Of a stretch of DNA of 64,000 bases, positions 1-13,968 are shown in pieces. Source of the stretch: Sipunculus nudus (Eukaryota; Annelida; Sipuncula; Golfingiida; Sipunculidae); contig CM049307.1 of assembly GCA_026874595.1 (NCBI GenBank), forward strand, positions 26,014,362-26,078,361, in the 5' to 3' direction. Position numbers and translations under genes: made by a program. Under the pieces are notes generated by a model. It was not told the origin of the DNA and did no database searches. It saw only the letters and a list, made by a program, of their open reading frames with translations. Each line of letters starts with the position of its first letter. Within the stretch, counting starts at the first letter, position 1.

Positions 1-2249
1 TCAAAGTGACTGATTAACTGTTTTATGGGTCCTTAGTAGGAAAAAACCACAGACTACAGTTCATTAACCGGTACCTTGTATAACGCTTATACCGCGGTCA
101 ATTGACGCGCGGTAAAAGAAATTATCAGTGGTGAAATGGATAGCGGGATAGAGACCACGGGACCCATGGCCCAGTGACCATGTATTTGACTTGTTATGGG
201 TTCATAACTGAAATGAGATTTCAGTTAGGGATATCCTCTATGGAAAAGCGTAGCAAGGGTACATTGGGGTATTTGCAAAAAAAAAAAAGCGGGAAAATGG
301 AGGCAATTTAACAAATTTCTTACCAATAATGGCTCATAAACTGTTCTGGAGCAAAAAAAAAAAAAACTGTTGTAGGAGTACTTTATAAAGAAATTGCTTC
401 ATTTTCTAAACCTGCAGATTGTCTATGTCCTGCCATGCTGTGATGTTTAACTTTAGTTACATAACCCTGTCCTTAACCTGATTGAAATGAGAAAAGATGT
501 CCCGTGATTATTGTAACCAATAAAATATAGTGAAATATAATAAAATATATTGGAACCATAACTTCCATAAGCATTTTTCTTTAAAAACTTAAGAGATATA
601 GTCATAAAATTATGAAGGACTGATTGTAGCCACATATCTTAACTGTTAAGCTTTATTTATGAACTTAAATGCTTGGGAATAAATTTATTTACAATAAATT
701 AAACTCTGAAACACCAGAGGTCAGGTCACAGGTCTGGTCATGGGTGAACTGAGTTCATGCTTCACAACATGGCTGTGTCAGTGATGGTCTTCTGCTCTTC
801 TATTCATGATTAAATTCTTTTATATCATATATAACATAACCAGGACACTCCACATGTATGGAAACTGAGAAAAAAGGATATATAGGAAGAGTGGCCATAG
901 TTTAAGCTGCATCTTAGTCTGAATGACTCTTTTATTCGTTCCTTTTGAAATACCAAAAGGAACGCTACGAGATTTCTTAAAACCATATTAAAGGCTGAGT
1001 ATGGAGCCCGGGTCCCCCGGTGTGTTATTCTCAACCTTGTACCAGGGCCTGTATTTTACCTAAGAATGCAGCGTGATCTAGTGGGTTTCGATATCAGCAG
1101 TTCCTAACCGCTGCGCGCATAGTTTTACCGCCGTCATGTAATGCCCCACGCGATTTTTTTCGAATACCGCGTTCTGCTGCCGCAATCCGCATACCGCGCG
1201 CCCGGTAAACGTAACTTTAGCCAGAAATCACATGAATTTCATAAATAAGACAGGTGAATAATATAGGGCTTTAAGGAACTGTATGTAGCATCGATAAGTT
1301 GTGCTGGTTCTGCGACTTAGCCCTGTCATAGAATTTGAAGGCCAGGACTCGAGAAACTAACTCAGGCCCAGATAGATTCCAGTTTACAAAGCTCTGCATG
1401 TTCTGACATATAGATTGGAAACCACGGTATCAGTATGTATATGTTTATTGCTGCAAGTGCATGTGACTTGATATGGCGATGAATGATTCTGAAAGTTATC
1501 TCTCCATTACTAAATATTAACTTCTTTCTCCCTTGAGTCATTCAACAAATTACATCATGTGATGTGACATAAAAAAAAATAAACGAATATGTTAAAATCC
1601 CATTTGAAAAGGTATTTCTCAACAGAAAAAAAAAAATAATAAGATATGAAATAATACAAGGTTTGTAAAAGAAGTTGGTCCCATACTTGCAATCGGAATC
1701 GAATGATGTGGGCTCCATCGCAAAACAGACGTTTATTGATGGAAAATACTTTGTTTTTCCATGTTTTTTTCAGACAATAACCGCATTTCCTTACGACGTT
1801 TTGAAAAAATAACACGATGTCCATAGTCCTTGATGTAATAATCAGTTGACTTTTTTTAAGCATTTTTAATTTTTAATTGCATTACCATGCAGATGTAGGA
1901 TGGCCTTATGAAAATCATTCTTTAATTTAATTACTTATCCAAAATGGTAATTTCTCTAAAGAATGACATTTATGTCACCAAGGTTTCCATCATAGGTTTA
2001 ATTAGATATAAACAAAATGCATACGTTTCATATAAATTTTTACGGAGAAAATCTATACGTCTCTCAGGGCCATTTACAATTGATTTTAACTCTTCGTAAT
2101 ATGGTCGTGATAATCTTTATTAGTAATCACTCGCGTTAACCTATCCAGTCATAAATATTCTTGAGATTAAACATGCCTACTATAAAAGTGAAAAATTCAA
2201 AATCGTGCAATGTACCAGACGGATAATTGAACGCATAGAACAACGAATG

Positions 2250-2276
2250 ACACACACACACACACACATATATATA
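2250..2276. repeat. (CA)n(TA)n microsatellite
   Basis: A run of about nine CA units passes directly into a short TA run. It is a simple compound microsatellite in non-coding DNA. Confidence 0.9.
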
Positions 2277-3790
2277 AATGATATGACTGTCCACACAGTG
2301 ATAAAAATGAAAGGGATGTAACCAACATTTTTGAAGTTTCACTACCTAGCAGAGATCGTGTACTTTGCCCACAGGACGTGCGTATAACATTTTGTTTGTT
2401 TAACAAAACATTTATGCAGTCCTTGGATTACAGGCGAAATTAAGCACAACCGGCTTCCAATCTCTCCCGTTGCTCAGTTTAGCCTAAACGCTACTCCCTT
2501 ATGTGCTTTTTTACTCATGATAAATAAATTCGATAAAACAGGGCGATCAAATAAAAACCGCCCGGATCAATATATGAATAATAAATTTGTCACAAAATGT
2601 TAATCATATTATATTGACATACACTTCACGAAAGCTAATGTAACATTACGCTTAAACAAAATATAAAGATTCGACTTATTTGAAAATTCCGGAATTTAAA
2701 TTTCTATTTAATAATTATGAAGGAAATGTTGCTTTTAAGTGGTATTCTAAATCAATAACAAAAAGAAACAATTTTTTTATGGAGCATTTTAAAATCGTAG
2801 GGGATATCTAAAATCCATTTCAAGTTATTCCCAAGGGTACTCCGAAATAGGTTTAAAGCTGTCGGGGATAATCTAAAATCGCTACACCGGATGATTTTAA
2901 ATATCCTTTATCAATTAGTACATGCGTCAGTGTGGGAGCGTGATTTCTATTAGAATTTCTTTTACGTTTATGTTCCTTCCCACGCTTCCTTGTTGTTACG
3001 AAAACGGTCTTCTAAAAATGAAAGGATTAAATCAGACGGCCTTTTTGGCTCATGAATAGCAAGTTTTCTTTCAATTATTTGATGAAAGGTGGACCCAGAC
3101 CAGTGGAGATTAAGCTTTTGTGACTTTGAAATATGGAATCATTATTAATATGCAATTTTCTTGGTGACAATCTTGCCATTCCAGTTTCTGGCTGAATGGA
3201 TGAAGCATTTTGAAAATGCTACTTATTTTTGTCAATAATTTGACTTTTGTTAAACTAAATGAAAAGAGGTTAGAAGTTTGAAACAATTTAACTTTGTTCC
3301 AATGAACTGATGAGAAATCGATAATATTACACGAATTATTATGATCAAAACAGCTAAAAATTTAAATAATCATTTTATGAAAATCAAATAAATTTAGTGA
3401 TTTTTTTTCAATTATGGAAAGTTCTCTTTTTATCAGATATGCACGTAATTAAAAAAAAATGTTCCCTTTCAGTTTCGTTCATATTTGTTTCACTCTCATC
3501 ACGGAATTTTCTTCGTGTGTTTCTAATACGACTTCAGTTGAGGTTATATAATACAGTTTCTTTGTTTGGTTATGCCTATATATATATATATTTGATTCAC
3601 TCACACTTTTCGTTATATTTATGTAATAGCTCATGACTGTAAAAATAAAAGCTGACAGTCACTGTGGCTTTCTGGTCATCGCCGGTTTTAAGACTCTATG
3701 ATGTAACGGATATGGAAAATTTATGGTCGAATTAAAACGTCCTCCTCTGCTTATGCATTTTTCCTGAGGCTCCGGTTCTGATCCGACATA

Positions 3791-3841
3791 TTTACCCACG
3801 GTATTATACTTTACCCACGGTATTATACTTTACCCACGGTT
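3791..3841. repeat. 19-base tandem repeat, 2.7 units
   Basis: The unit TTTACCCACGGTATTATAC occurs twice in full and then in part, with no mismatch between the full units. No gene lies next to it. Confidence 0.9.
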
Positions 3842-6800
3842 TGTCTATCTGCGAATTTACACAAGAACTTCTGAGTATAATTTGTTTAATATTTTGCGAA
3901 GGTTAAGGAAGAAGCCCAAGGAATAATCTTTTGAGTTTTGGAGGAAATTTGGATCACCATAATTTTTATTATTTTAAATTAATAATGTTGAGATATTTTT
4001 TGAGCTAAATATTAGCCCGTGGCTTTGTCCTGGAGATGACCTTGGCTGGGTTGTTAAACGTAAACTGCAAAGTCTCACAAGGGCCATCCTGGCGTTGGTT
4101 TAATGTCTCCGACAACTTCTTAAATATAATTTTGTATTCCTTCCTTAAATTACTAAATAAAAAAAAAGATGTTATAGACAGCTTAAGTCTTACTTCGTTG
4201 TCTGTTTATTTTAATATCATATTGCTCACAGTATTACTCGGGAAAAAAATATACAGCAAAAACTTAAGTTCCTCAGTTCAATATTCAATTCAACAGAAAT
4301 TATTCGGAAAAGGCGGAAACCAAAAAAGTGGACTTTTGGTGCGGGACTTATTATTCCCCAAAGGACAACCGCGTATTGACATTTGCAGCTAGAAATATCA
4401 TAGTTAAATGCCCTTTTCAGTTTGAGCAAGAGCTCTCAGTTACAAATGGCTGGTCTCACAATGTTGTTACCAGATGGTTATTGTTTGGTTTGAGACCGCA
4501 GAGTTTTTCATCAAGTTCGCCCTCGGACATGATCTCTCTTCACAATGGTTACGTTCCGCGCTATTAACATAGCTCTTTAAGCGTCGCTGAAAAATATCTT
4601 TAACTTAAACAATACTCCTTCGAAAAATAATCGCTAGAAAAAAATAACCCTTCTTGATATTCAGGCAGCAATCCCTTCAAGTGCACGTTGATATTTAACC
4701 TTAATGGCCGCTTGTTCGACCCTAGGCAGATGCGTTGTGAGGAAAAACTTTTGAAGTGGTTGGCAACCTTTGCTACCGGCATACCGGCAAAGTTTTTAGC
4801 ACATTGTTTGAATCACATTCTTACATTTCCTGTCGCAATTAAAGTTTCCTCACATGAATTGTATCAATATTATTGTCGTGAATGGGTTGATGTTCAAGAC
4901 GCCAAGCAGATAGTCTAGCTTTTCATCATGTCCTGGTTTCAAGGCCAAAATATTATCTTATACCTGGAAGACATATGGTTTTCATCTTCAGAATTTGTTT
5001 CCATTTCCGATACAAAATTTTTTTTCTCATTATAAAATACAAAATCTATGATTTATAATCAGTAACATATCGAACGTTTCATACAAATAATCCATAACTC
5101 TTAACATAATATAGTACAATGTGTTTTATCTAGGGTGAAGGTACATTCAGCTTTTTATATGACGATAAATGTATTTTCCATATCAATTGGTGTGATACAT
5201 TATATTCTATGTTCTTATATATATTATAAGTTTATATTTATTATTTTCAAGTAATGGAAATTATCCATGTTTTCATGAAATCCAAATAATTATTGTTAAT
5301 ATGATCTCTTTCATATTTGCATATGCAATCAGTGCATTAAAATTATTGAGATAACTACTGCCATATAATTAAAATCAAAGCAAGGCATAGTATGGGTGTA
5401 GATTCTCCTAAACCTCTACTAGTCTTTACGATGAGCATTGCCCGCCGTTACTCAAGCTTTTTCTTTTCGCTTCGTGTTCTTGTGATGGAAATCCTAGACA
5501 ACATAGATATGAAAACATGTTTTCCATCCAGAGCGACATCGGAAATGATAATGTATTTCTTGTGAGCAGAAACTTCTAGTAAAACTGGGGAACGGAGAAA
5601 TATGACCGAAGTCTAACTGATCAAATATCGGCGAGCGGTTTCACTTAAATTGCATTCACAAACGTGCTGTGTTCGTTTGAGGGTATCAAAATCTGAGTAT
5701 TTCTACCGGTTTAATAGGACCATTAGATTTAGCTTTTAATGGTTTCGGCCCCAGGCGGCTGAAGTATCAGAATGCTAACTGAGCTGGATATTACCTTCAT
5801 TTATAAGAAAAATCGTTACCTTTTCGTGAGGCCAAGAAATATAAGAGCGATAACACAAAAACAGCTCTGCCATCAAACATGTAATGGATATAACGGACGG
5901 GTGGATGTTCTCCGTATTTTCAGCAGCATTGCCATTAAAAACTGATCTGCAAGTTCAGTTCTTTCTCATTAAGATGTCAAGATAAGGCGTGTCTTGAATC
6001 ATTTGTAAACGTTAGATGCTATGGCCTCTTAGAAAACCATTTTAGACGAAAATGTTACAGGGTTACCATGGTAACGTAATGATGATCGAACAACTGGAAA
6101 ATATCCAGTGTCCTGAATGAATTGTCGTCTGTTGTAACTTATAATTTGGAACAGCTAAATTTGGCCATTCAGCAGTATCCCGGTCACTAATCTCGATCCT
6201 GGTCACTAATCTCGATTACTAGCTAATAATCTGTCTTCCCAGGCACTTCCCTCAAATACTGAAGAATGACTTTATTTCCCAAAAAATGCATAATTACACA
6301 TTTTATTATAATTAATGATCTGTCAGTTGCAAGATATAATTTTATGGGTTTATTTTGTCCTTATTATACTTGACATGTTAGATGGCTCCATACATGCCAT
6401 ATAAGGAATTCCGTACAAGACCTACACTCCGGACCTTAACTATCAGCATGCATGTACATGCACAAGTTTTATAGGTTGAGGGTCTCAGATAAAAGGAAAT
6501 TGACATACATGATTAATATGTTAACGGCGGGCTGACTATTGTAAAAGTGCCTCCAGACTGCATAACTAGTTAAGCCTCGGCAAGTAGGCAATGCAGGCTA
6601 ACAGGTTTGATGAGTTTATTTCTGTATGCATACTTGGGTAACAAATTTTGTGGGCCTTTAGATCCTTCCTAGGTCCCCATGTGTGCAGAACTATATATTT
6701 GTTTTGTTTTACTTCTGCCATTTTCTGTTTGGTCTAGATCTCCAAAATGGCTGTTTTCCAGAAAGCTGAAATTTAACCATTAATGAGTTCTTGGTCACAG

Positions 6801-8502
6801 ATCTGCATCCGATATTTTATAGCTTCACCTCCACACCCGTTTCATCCATTATCGCTCAGGTAATGGCTTTTTTTTTGGGGGGGGGGGGGGGGTAATGGAA
6901 CTGGTGTTTTCTGTCATCCTTTCATAAACACATTTTTTTAGAAAGATGTTTAAAACTGCAGGTCTCAGTTACAAAACATGTTTTTTTCCTTGCTTCACCA
7001 TTGAATACTATCTGTTATACATTTTTTTTGTGTATGCATACATGTGCATGAAAGAATTGCCTTATTGTTCTTGTAGGTATGTGTTTTATTTAGTATTCAT
7101 TTATCATATATGTAGTACTATATCAAGTCATACATTAAAAATACAACTCATTTTTTTTGTATTTCCTCATCATTTCCCCTCCAGTCTGGTATAACTGGTA
7201 CGTAATGGTATAGTATGTGAAAGTGTCTAGGAAAAACGGCTATAATCAAATTATACACGTTCCATATGCCAAATAATAGCACGATAAACTTACTTTTTTA
7301 ATATTCATATATCTCTTTATATCTGATATGGGATTATTCTTTTGTGATATTTAGATCTGCGGTGAAAGATTGGACCAACGCTTGAACCCGTAAAACATTA
7401 AATAGTATAATTAAATGACTATAATGCGGAACATGATTTGATACCTTAATTGAAGAAACGCATAGGGTTTTTTTGGTTGGCCTCTTTCTTTCTCTCTGAA
7501 TCCCGTAGATTTAAAAAGGAGTGGCAAGTGCACTTTTACGAGATACGGTTTACATTATGCTTCCGTTCCCACGTGAGCTTAACTAAACGTTTCTCCTCCA
7601 TGTCGGGTTCCCGAAGATTTATCATAATTATGCTGCATTGCCTCAATGACAAACACCACTCGGCAGAATTTGATAATTACAAATATATGTGTTGAATAAG
7701 TTTCTGTGAAAAAAAATTATCCGGCTAGAATATACTACAATTTGCTATTTATAAACCAACGTCGACAACGGCGTAGAACACTTTTTAAGCTTCTGTAATA
7801 GCTGTTATCTTTTATTATCAAGGTAATCAGGTACAGCAATGATTAAACATATATGGTCTGCCAGAAAAACGCAAGAAATGCTTCTTATATATCGAAGAAA
7901 TGAAAAGAAGTGAGGGGTGTTCCTTGGTTTTCGCGAATGATTATTATTATATATAATCAAAGAAGTGTTGCACATCGTAACACCAATAAGATTTTAGCAC
8001 TATGGTTCTTGTGATCCAACACACATCGTATTACTTAAAATTGGCACTCTTCTTCCTCATCAATTTAATCTAGCATTGAAATTCTGTTTACACTTATTTT
8101 CGGGACCACCTTAATATCAAGGGCCCCCCTGGCTGCCGTCAAGTCAGCCACACCCCAGAGCAATATGTGTCACGGCTCATCATTCCAATGGTTGCATAAC
8201 AGGTGAGCGCTGCCGGTTAAGCATAGGCGACTTTAATTAGGTGACACCTGTGCAATAGTACGCTGATCGTAGACAAATAAGGCAAAAACAAGGAAAAACA
8301 GATTTCGAAATTATGACCGTCGTAAAATATGTATTGCATGAAATAACGGGTAAAGATAAAGGGCACATTCAACCGTCGTATCCTTAGCTCCTTGATAAAT
8401 GTGTGTCGTTTTCTCGCAAGAAAAAAAATACTAAATAATAATGAATCGGATGTTATTTTATATTCGTTTATTCGTACATCACAGTCATGAAGCCATTACG
8501 TT

Positions 8503-8553
8503 TCAGTAGTAAAACCCGGATTCACATGTGGGATCAGAAATAGTGGCATACAG
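8503..8553 (-). pseudogene. Orphan last exon of a fourth EF-hand-like gene copy
   Basis: Read on the minus strand, this is a clean copy of coding exon 6 of the gene family at 10.5-35.3 kb. It has a pyrimidine-rich acceptor ending TTTTCAG, then 16 codons giving LYATISDPTCESGFYY and a TGA stop. The three full copies end LYLTISDPLCESGFYY, so two residues differ. An AATAAA signal lies downstream at 8467-8472, as in the other copies. No exon 5 lies upstream: about 30 bases above the acceptor the sequence changes into the 3' flank shared by copies 1 and 2. The exon therefore appears to have been cut from its gene by the breakpoint of the inverted duplication. I treat it as a relic, although the exon itself is intact. 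Confidence 0.85.
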
Positions 8554-9950
8554 CTGAAAATCAAAAGTACATATAATGTTATCATTCTTGGGAGCACATT
8601 CTTAAGAACCGCCGGATGAGTTTTTGTGATATATGATGTGCTTTTTGTCCTTGATGATCGGTAACTGCTTCACTCGGCTGGTAGCGTCACCAACTTTTTT
8701 CTATATTTTATTTTTGCCTTTAGAGCGGGATATATCACCAAAAAAATCAATTATAGGTACTACATTTTGGTCAAGTTTGAGGATGGGTCACATTGAACGA
8801 CGTTTCAAGGTAGCAGAGTAGATATATAACCATAAAACTGAATACGTCTGGCACAAAACAATACAACTATATTTAAAGAACTAAGAGCCCAATCTCTCAT
8901 TTTACCCTCTAATGATGAAAACAAATGTTCAGAGTGTTTATCATCATTCACATCACTATAACTTCCGTTATGAGACCTGTAAAGGTCACTCTACCACACC
9001 GGATCTAGTTTACATTTAAGACTTGAACTGGGGAAGTTGGTACATAAAAACAACCATGTGAGTATGTTCCAATCTTGATTCCAATTTCACCCATAGACGC
9101 TAATCCTTTTTTATGGCTGAGGTATCTTGTAAACTTCCGCTGAAATCCTGGTTATATAATGCCCTGTATGTAACCTTGTTTCGTTTGGTGAAGCTCACTT
9201 AGTAAATAACAATCATTCTATTTGTATAAACTTTGAAAGTCCTGATCGATTATACAAATACAGTGTATCCTAAGCTGTGTTAGTAACACCTGATTAACTG
9301 CAATCACCATAATTAAGATACTACCAAGGTACCTGTAGTAACCTTCTGTCACTTAAAAATTAAAAAAAGACAAACTGACAAACGTACTCAGTAAATCCGA
9401 CAAAATATAACGCAGTGGCCATATAATTCCTAATCAATGATATAAAGGAAAAAAGGGAAATTTAATATCTCATCAGAATATCAATTTGTTACGCTGGTAA
9501 GTAAGTTCACGTACACTGTGTCAGGTCAACACAAAAATGATTCATTTTTATTGTGTCTTGTGTCTTGTGTATGGAAACTGGGACAACATGAAATGTTCAG
9601 TAATCAATGACCCCCCCCCCCCCCCCCCGCCAGTCACTCAGGTGATTTTAAATGGAAATGTTACGTAAAGTCCCCAGTTACCGGTGACACGGGGAGAACA
9701 AGTATAGGAAGGGACAGAATTCCCCTATTCCTGTCGACGTATCATTTTATCAGCGTATTCTGAAGCATACAATTAATGGTTCAAAGCTGCTATCATTCTC
9801 TCAAGTTAATGCAGAAATCATTGTTAAAGTCTCTCCTAACATTGTAGTTTTGTTTTAATATTTTCTTCATATTTAATAACAACTTTAAACCTTTGAGGCA
9901 GCATTCGGTTGGTCGTTTCAGCATTTGGTGTCTCAAACCAAGATCACTTT

Positions 9951-10162
9951 AACTGAAGCGGATCCAGGGGAGGGCCCAGGGGGTCCGTCCCCACCCCGTT
10001 TTTATCCAGCCGCGGCAACCTTTTTTAAGGGTTTCAAACCACTTTTTTGCGGCCAGGAGCCCCCTCTATTTTCCGGACCTGTGGACCTTTTTTTTAGCGT
10101 TTTTCATAAATACTCAAGTGTCGAACCCAACCTTTTCCTAAATCTTGGATCCGCCTCTGTTT
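9951..10162 (-). mobile_element. Short MITE-like element with GCGGATCCAGG ends
   Basis: The ends are imperfect inverted repeats (AACTGAAGCGGATCC and GGATCCGCCTCTGTT). The body has G-rich and C-rich runs typical of this family in the window. The same insertion sits at the matching place in the right arm (23286-23495) but not in unit 3 (about 35.9-36.0 kb). It therefore entered after copy 3 split off and before the inverted duplication. The open frame across it is incidental. Confidence 0.65.
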
Positions 10163-10500
10163 AAGGATGTAACATTTTGGCATTCTTGCGTTTGAACTTC
10201 ATCTTAAAGAAAAACTTATTCCTGATCCCCAAACAGGTTTATATGTGGACACTTGTACAGAGTTTAGAATTAAAATATTCAAAAGTCTGTCTCACCGAAC
10301 GATTGGCTGTATATTGGCTTTCGGCATTGGACATAGAATGCAAAGTGTTCTGGGGAGTACACGGTCAGGAGGTTTTGGTCTGTAAATCAGTAGTCTAAGG
10401 AACACACAATAGGAATATTAGTTTGTTGGGAAATAATAATGAAGTTAGCATCGCGTCGTATTCGTTTATTCACATATCGAAATGAAAAGTTTTTCCTCTC

Positions 10501-12369
10501 TCAGTAGTAAAATCCAGATTCACACAGAGGATCGGAGATAGTGAGGTACAGCTGAAAATAAAGTAAATGAATCAGTAAATATTTTAACAATATTAAAGGA
10601 GGCGTTTTTACTTTTGATATCTTAAGTATAGCGATATTGACTCTCAGTTGTCCCATTGAAGAAAAATAATTAAATGAAGGTATCTTATGTTTAAGACCTT
10701 AAACATTATTGAACGAATCTAAAAATAAAAAAAAAAATTAAATCATGACGCTGCAGAAAATGCTGAACTCACCACTGCCCAGGGCAACAAGAAATCGTCC
10801 TTGGTGATAGTCTCTGCGCCTGTGAGAAGAACACGATAAATATAAATAGATTTAATTCGATATGAACTTATGTTTAAAAATTGGGAAAGGCAAAAGAAAG
10901 AGCATGATGCTAATGGAATTAAACTTTCATTATATATCTCAAATAAGGAAATATTGACCATAAAGCAGCTCACTTGGCAAATGGTAATTAAAACCTATCA
11001 GATAGAGAAACATAGCATTTGCTTAGGTATTGTAAGTCAAGAGAAAACACGGGTAATTACCAAGAGGGCTGAGGCTTTCCCATGCAGCGTCAATGTCGGA
11101 CTGGTCGATGACGTTGGGGTCACTGGCGGGGTCACGGGTAGCGAACCATTCAAAACCGGCCTCGCATTCACCATCACACATCTGACTTTCACGTTTCCAG
11201 GCGGCGATGAAGGGTCCAGATTCTACCACCCCGTCTGCAAAAATAAAATTGATGATTAATGAAGAATATTTCATCTGTCATTGGTTTATGTTATTGGCCT
11301 GTAATTGTTAGCCTTCCATGGAACTAACAAACGTTATTTGGTTGACAAAATATCAAGATCAGTAAGGCAGTCATCTGAAGTACAAATCAATTTAACAATG
11401 AACGTTCTTAACACAAAGGATCATATTATTTTACTGCATAAAGTATGTCCTGGTTTCCGGATTTGCTAAATAATTTTCACATCATATCCAGAATATAAAA
11501 AAATGATTTGACTCAATAATAGCAGAATCTACATACGTTTAATTTAGATTAAGCAGTATAATAACATACCCATACAGACCAGTGTAACATATAAATAAAT
11601 ATTTAGTGTTACTAAACGATTAGCTTGTGAAATCATACGTCCAGCTTTTGGTAGAAGGCATTCTCAGTGAAAGTTGCTTGCCAGAGAGACAGTTTCGCTT
11701 AGCATAAAGCAAACAAACTGACATCTAGCCGTAAAAGCGTCATTGCATATTACCATTTAAGTGTGATAGATACATACTAGCGTTTTTGAGATCATCGAAC
11801 ACTTTCTGAAGATCAGCCTTGGTCATGTTGACGTTGTCAGTGGAGATGAAACAAAAGATACGGCAGCCGGTTCGGAGCTCACGGTCATCAGAATTGTCAC
11901 ACTGGCCACAGGTAAATCTTGAATGAGAAGGGACCCAATAAAATATGTCACATTAAGTTCACGTGAAATGTCTGGAATTACAAAACGAGTAGATGGATGA
12001 TATGTTATTATACCCAAGTATTTGACTGATATTGTCTCACTGTTTACGATTATTATGATCTGCAATAAATATATGCAATACTCATATAAATCATTGATAA
12101 TCACTAAAAGCTTGCCAAAGCAACATTTGACCTCCTAGTGAAAAGTGACCTTTGACAGTTTTTTTATCTGTATAATTATCGACGTTTCATACATTCAATT
12201 AAGCCATGACTAACAAAAGTTATTTGTGAAATCTAGTCACAGGCAATGTGACCAAAAAAAAATTACATAAAAAATGGTAAAAAATATAATATATTTAATG
12301 CAGTAAAAAAAGAACTTACGGATCCTGGGCAGCGGCAAAGCCGATAAGGCAGACAAGAAGGAGAAACAT
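10501..12369 (-). CDS. Secreted EF-hand-like cysteine-rich protein, copy 1
   Basis: Five coding exons on the minus strand follow one non-coding exon: 12320-12369, 11778-11917, 11061-11234, 10773-10819 and 10501-10551. All junctions are GT/AG. The protein has 153 residues. Residues 1-14 (MFLLLVCLIGFAAA) are a signal peptide, and the mature chain has seven cysteines. Four stretches fit degenerate EF-hand loops, the clearest being LKNANGVVESGPF, where the G at loop position 6 and V at position 8 remain but positions 1 and 12 are not acidic. This copy has N where copies 2 and 3 have D in that loop, because exon 3 ends in A rather than G. The poly(A) signal is at 10465-10470. Intron 1 carries a 1049-base insertion. 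I do not recognise a named gene. A secreted, weakly or non-calcium-binding EF-hand-fold protein is inference from the loops; seven cysteines would leave one free or bonded between chains. Confidence 0.9.
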
Positions 12370-12919
12370 GGTTGCACCTGTAAGTAATACACTATTTAAA
12401 TAACCTATAAACAATATAACAAAATAATCAATTTGGAAGATATCATTTGGTTGTTAGCAAGAACGAATAAAATTGCTTAGTAATATACCTGTCATATAGG
12501 TAAAGGTAACTATCATCACTTTCTCTATGATACGGATAAGTTTATTACTTTCAAAATATCATCAATTTGACCAGAACGTAGAATTTAGGGATATCGTTTC
12601 GATTAAGATGATATTTATTATATATCAAAATATATCAGCCTGGACCAAAAATAGTCCATGTTGTCCTTAAAGCTAGTCAGTACCAGTTTAAATGTTGCAC
12701 ATTCTCGTTTATCACTAAAGAAAAAAAACTCTGCAGATGACATGAAACTCAGGAAGACTCGGATAACACTTGCGTAGCCTTTTTTTAGCACACTTTTATC
12801 CTGACCTTATCATTAAACTACATGTTAAAATATAAGTTGACATGAGATGAGCTACAGTGTAGCAAACATTACCATATCACCGTTAAGTACCAGCAAATTA
12901 AAACAAAATACCGAATTAA

Positions 12920-13968
12920 TGCTACGGTCACAATGTGAAACTGCCGCCTGCCGATTTTTAGACATCGGCGGATTCTTAAGTTACATGCCGCCGGCCGATT
13001 TTTTGCAAATCGGTGCGAGTGGTCATAAATAACTGCCAGGGCGGCCCAAGGCAGTGTCTAAGTTCGAGGGGGTGGGTGACGTCATCAGGGTGTTGGCCGG
13101 TGGCAGTTAGGCGACAGGCCGGCAGCCGTCAGATTTTACCTGCCACCTCCCGGTGACCTGGCGGACACCAGCCATTTACACCTGCCACCGGCCGACGATC
13201 GGGCCTTCTAATTGCCACCGGCCGGCGCCCGCCCGATAATCTGACGGCGGCAGTCTGGTTCCCGGTTGGATATATAAACCTATATTGCTCTCGTATCACT
13301 ACAAAGTGTACTATCAACCATTTATTATCAACCATTTTCCATCAACCATTATTATCAACCATTTCCTTCCAACAAGATGCCCCCTAAAGGCAAGGGAAAG
13401 GACAAGGCGCCAGCCCCAAAGCGAGTATGTTGTATGGTGGATGGCCTCGGATTTATATTCAGGGGTCCGGGAGTCTGCAATCGGCAGATCGCCGTCCTGC
13501 CACCTACCAACACCGACAGCCGCCTCCCAGCTGCCTTTCAATCTCCGTCCTGCCGCCGGGAGATATTTTGAAATCGTACGGTGGCATGTCGGTAGCATAA
13601 CGGCAGCAGGCCGGATGCTAGAGAGTGGCAGTTAGATCCTACCGATCGCCGGCCGAAGTTTGAAGGACCTCGAGCCCCACGACCGAATAAAAATCGCGCT
13701 GCTGCCCGCCTGCCGCTTGATAGCCGCCGCGCGACTTCGAAATGCGCCCGGCTGGCGACCTGACGACTGGCATAATTGGAAAAAATCGGCCGGTGGCAGA
13801 CAGAATTTTAACTTTTTCTTAAAATTTCAGCGGCGTCCTAGCGGCGTCTAAAATGCCGACTGCCGCCTGCCGATTGTGCCTGCCACCGAGCTGCCACCTG
13901 ACGAATTTTAGTAAAAACTGGCAGTTACCACGCCGGCAGGCGGCATTTAGTGATTTGTGACCGTAGCA
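12920..13968. mobile_element. GC-rich non-autonomous DNA transposon with terminal inverted repeats
   Basis: The ends are a perfect 14-base inverted repeat, TGCTACGGTCACAA and TTGTGACCGTAGCA, with more loosely matching sequence inside. Flanking four bases are TTAA on the left and TTCG on the right, a possible imperfect target duplication. The right arm at about 20862 has no insertion (phrase CCGAACTTCGCTATG), so this is a clean filled/empty pair. The interior is far richer in G and C than its surroundings and repeats modules such as CTGCCGCCTGCCGAT in both orientations. No transposase is visible. The superfamily is uncertain; TTAA-targeting groups are one guess. Confidence 0.75.
13271..13424 (+). 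other. Possible captured promoter and first coding exon inside the transposon
   Basis: Within the GC-rich element lies TATATAAA at 13271-13278. About 35 bases on is a leader with four near copies of ATCAACCATT (13313-13366), then an ATG at 13377 opening MPPKGKGKDKAPAPKR, directly followed by a good donor GTATGT. Past the donor the frame turns unlike the lysine-rich start. This is the layout of a host promoter plus first exon rather than transposon sequence, so transduplication is my inference. The source gene is not recognised; the lysine-rich start recalls histones or ribosomal proteins but matches none I can name. Confidence 0.4.

Larger units (their letters stand above)
1..8460. other. No gene recognised; AT-rich DNA
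   Basis: I see no splice-bounded coding exon, RNA gene or complete mobile element in this stretch. Open frames are short and show no family motif. It holds simple repeats: a CA/TA run at 2250-2276, a 19-base tandem at 3791-3841, a TA run near 3580, a run of G near 6880, and a doubled 20-base phrase near 6180-6220. The right end leads into the 3' flank of an orphan exon at 8503. Confidence 0.6.
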
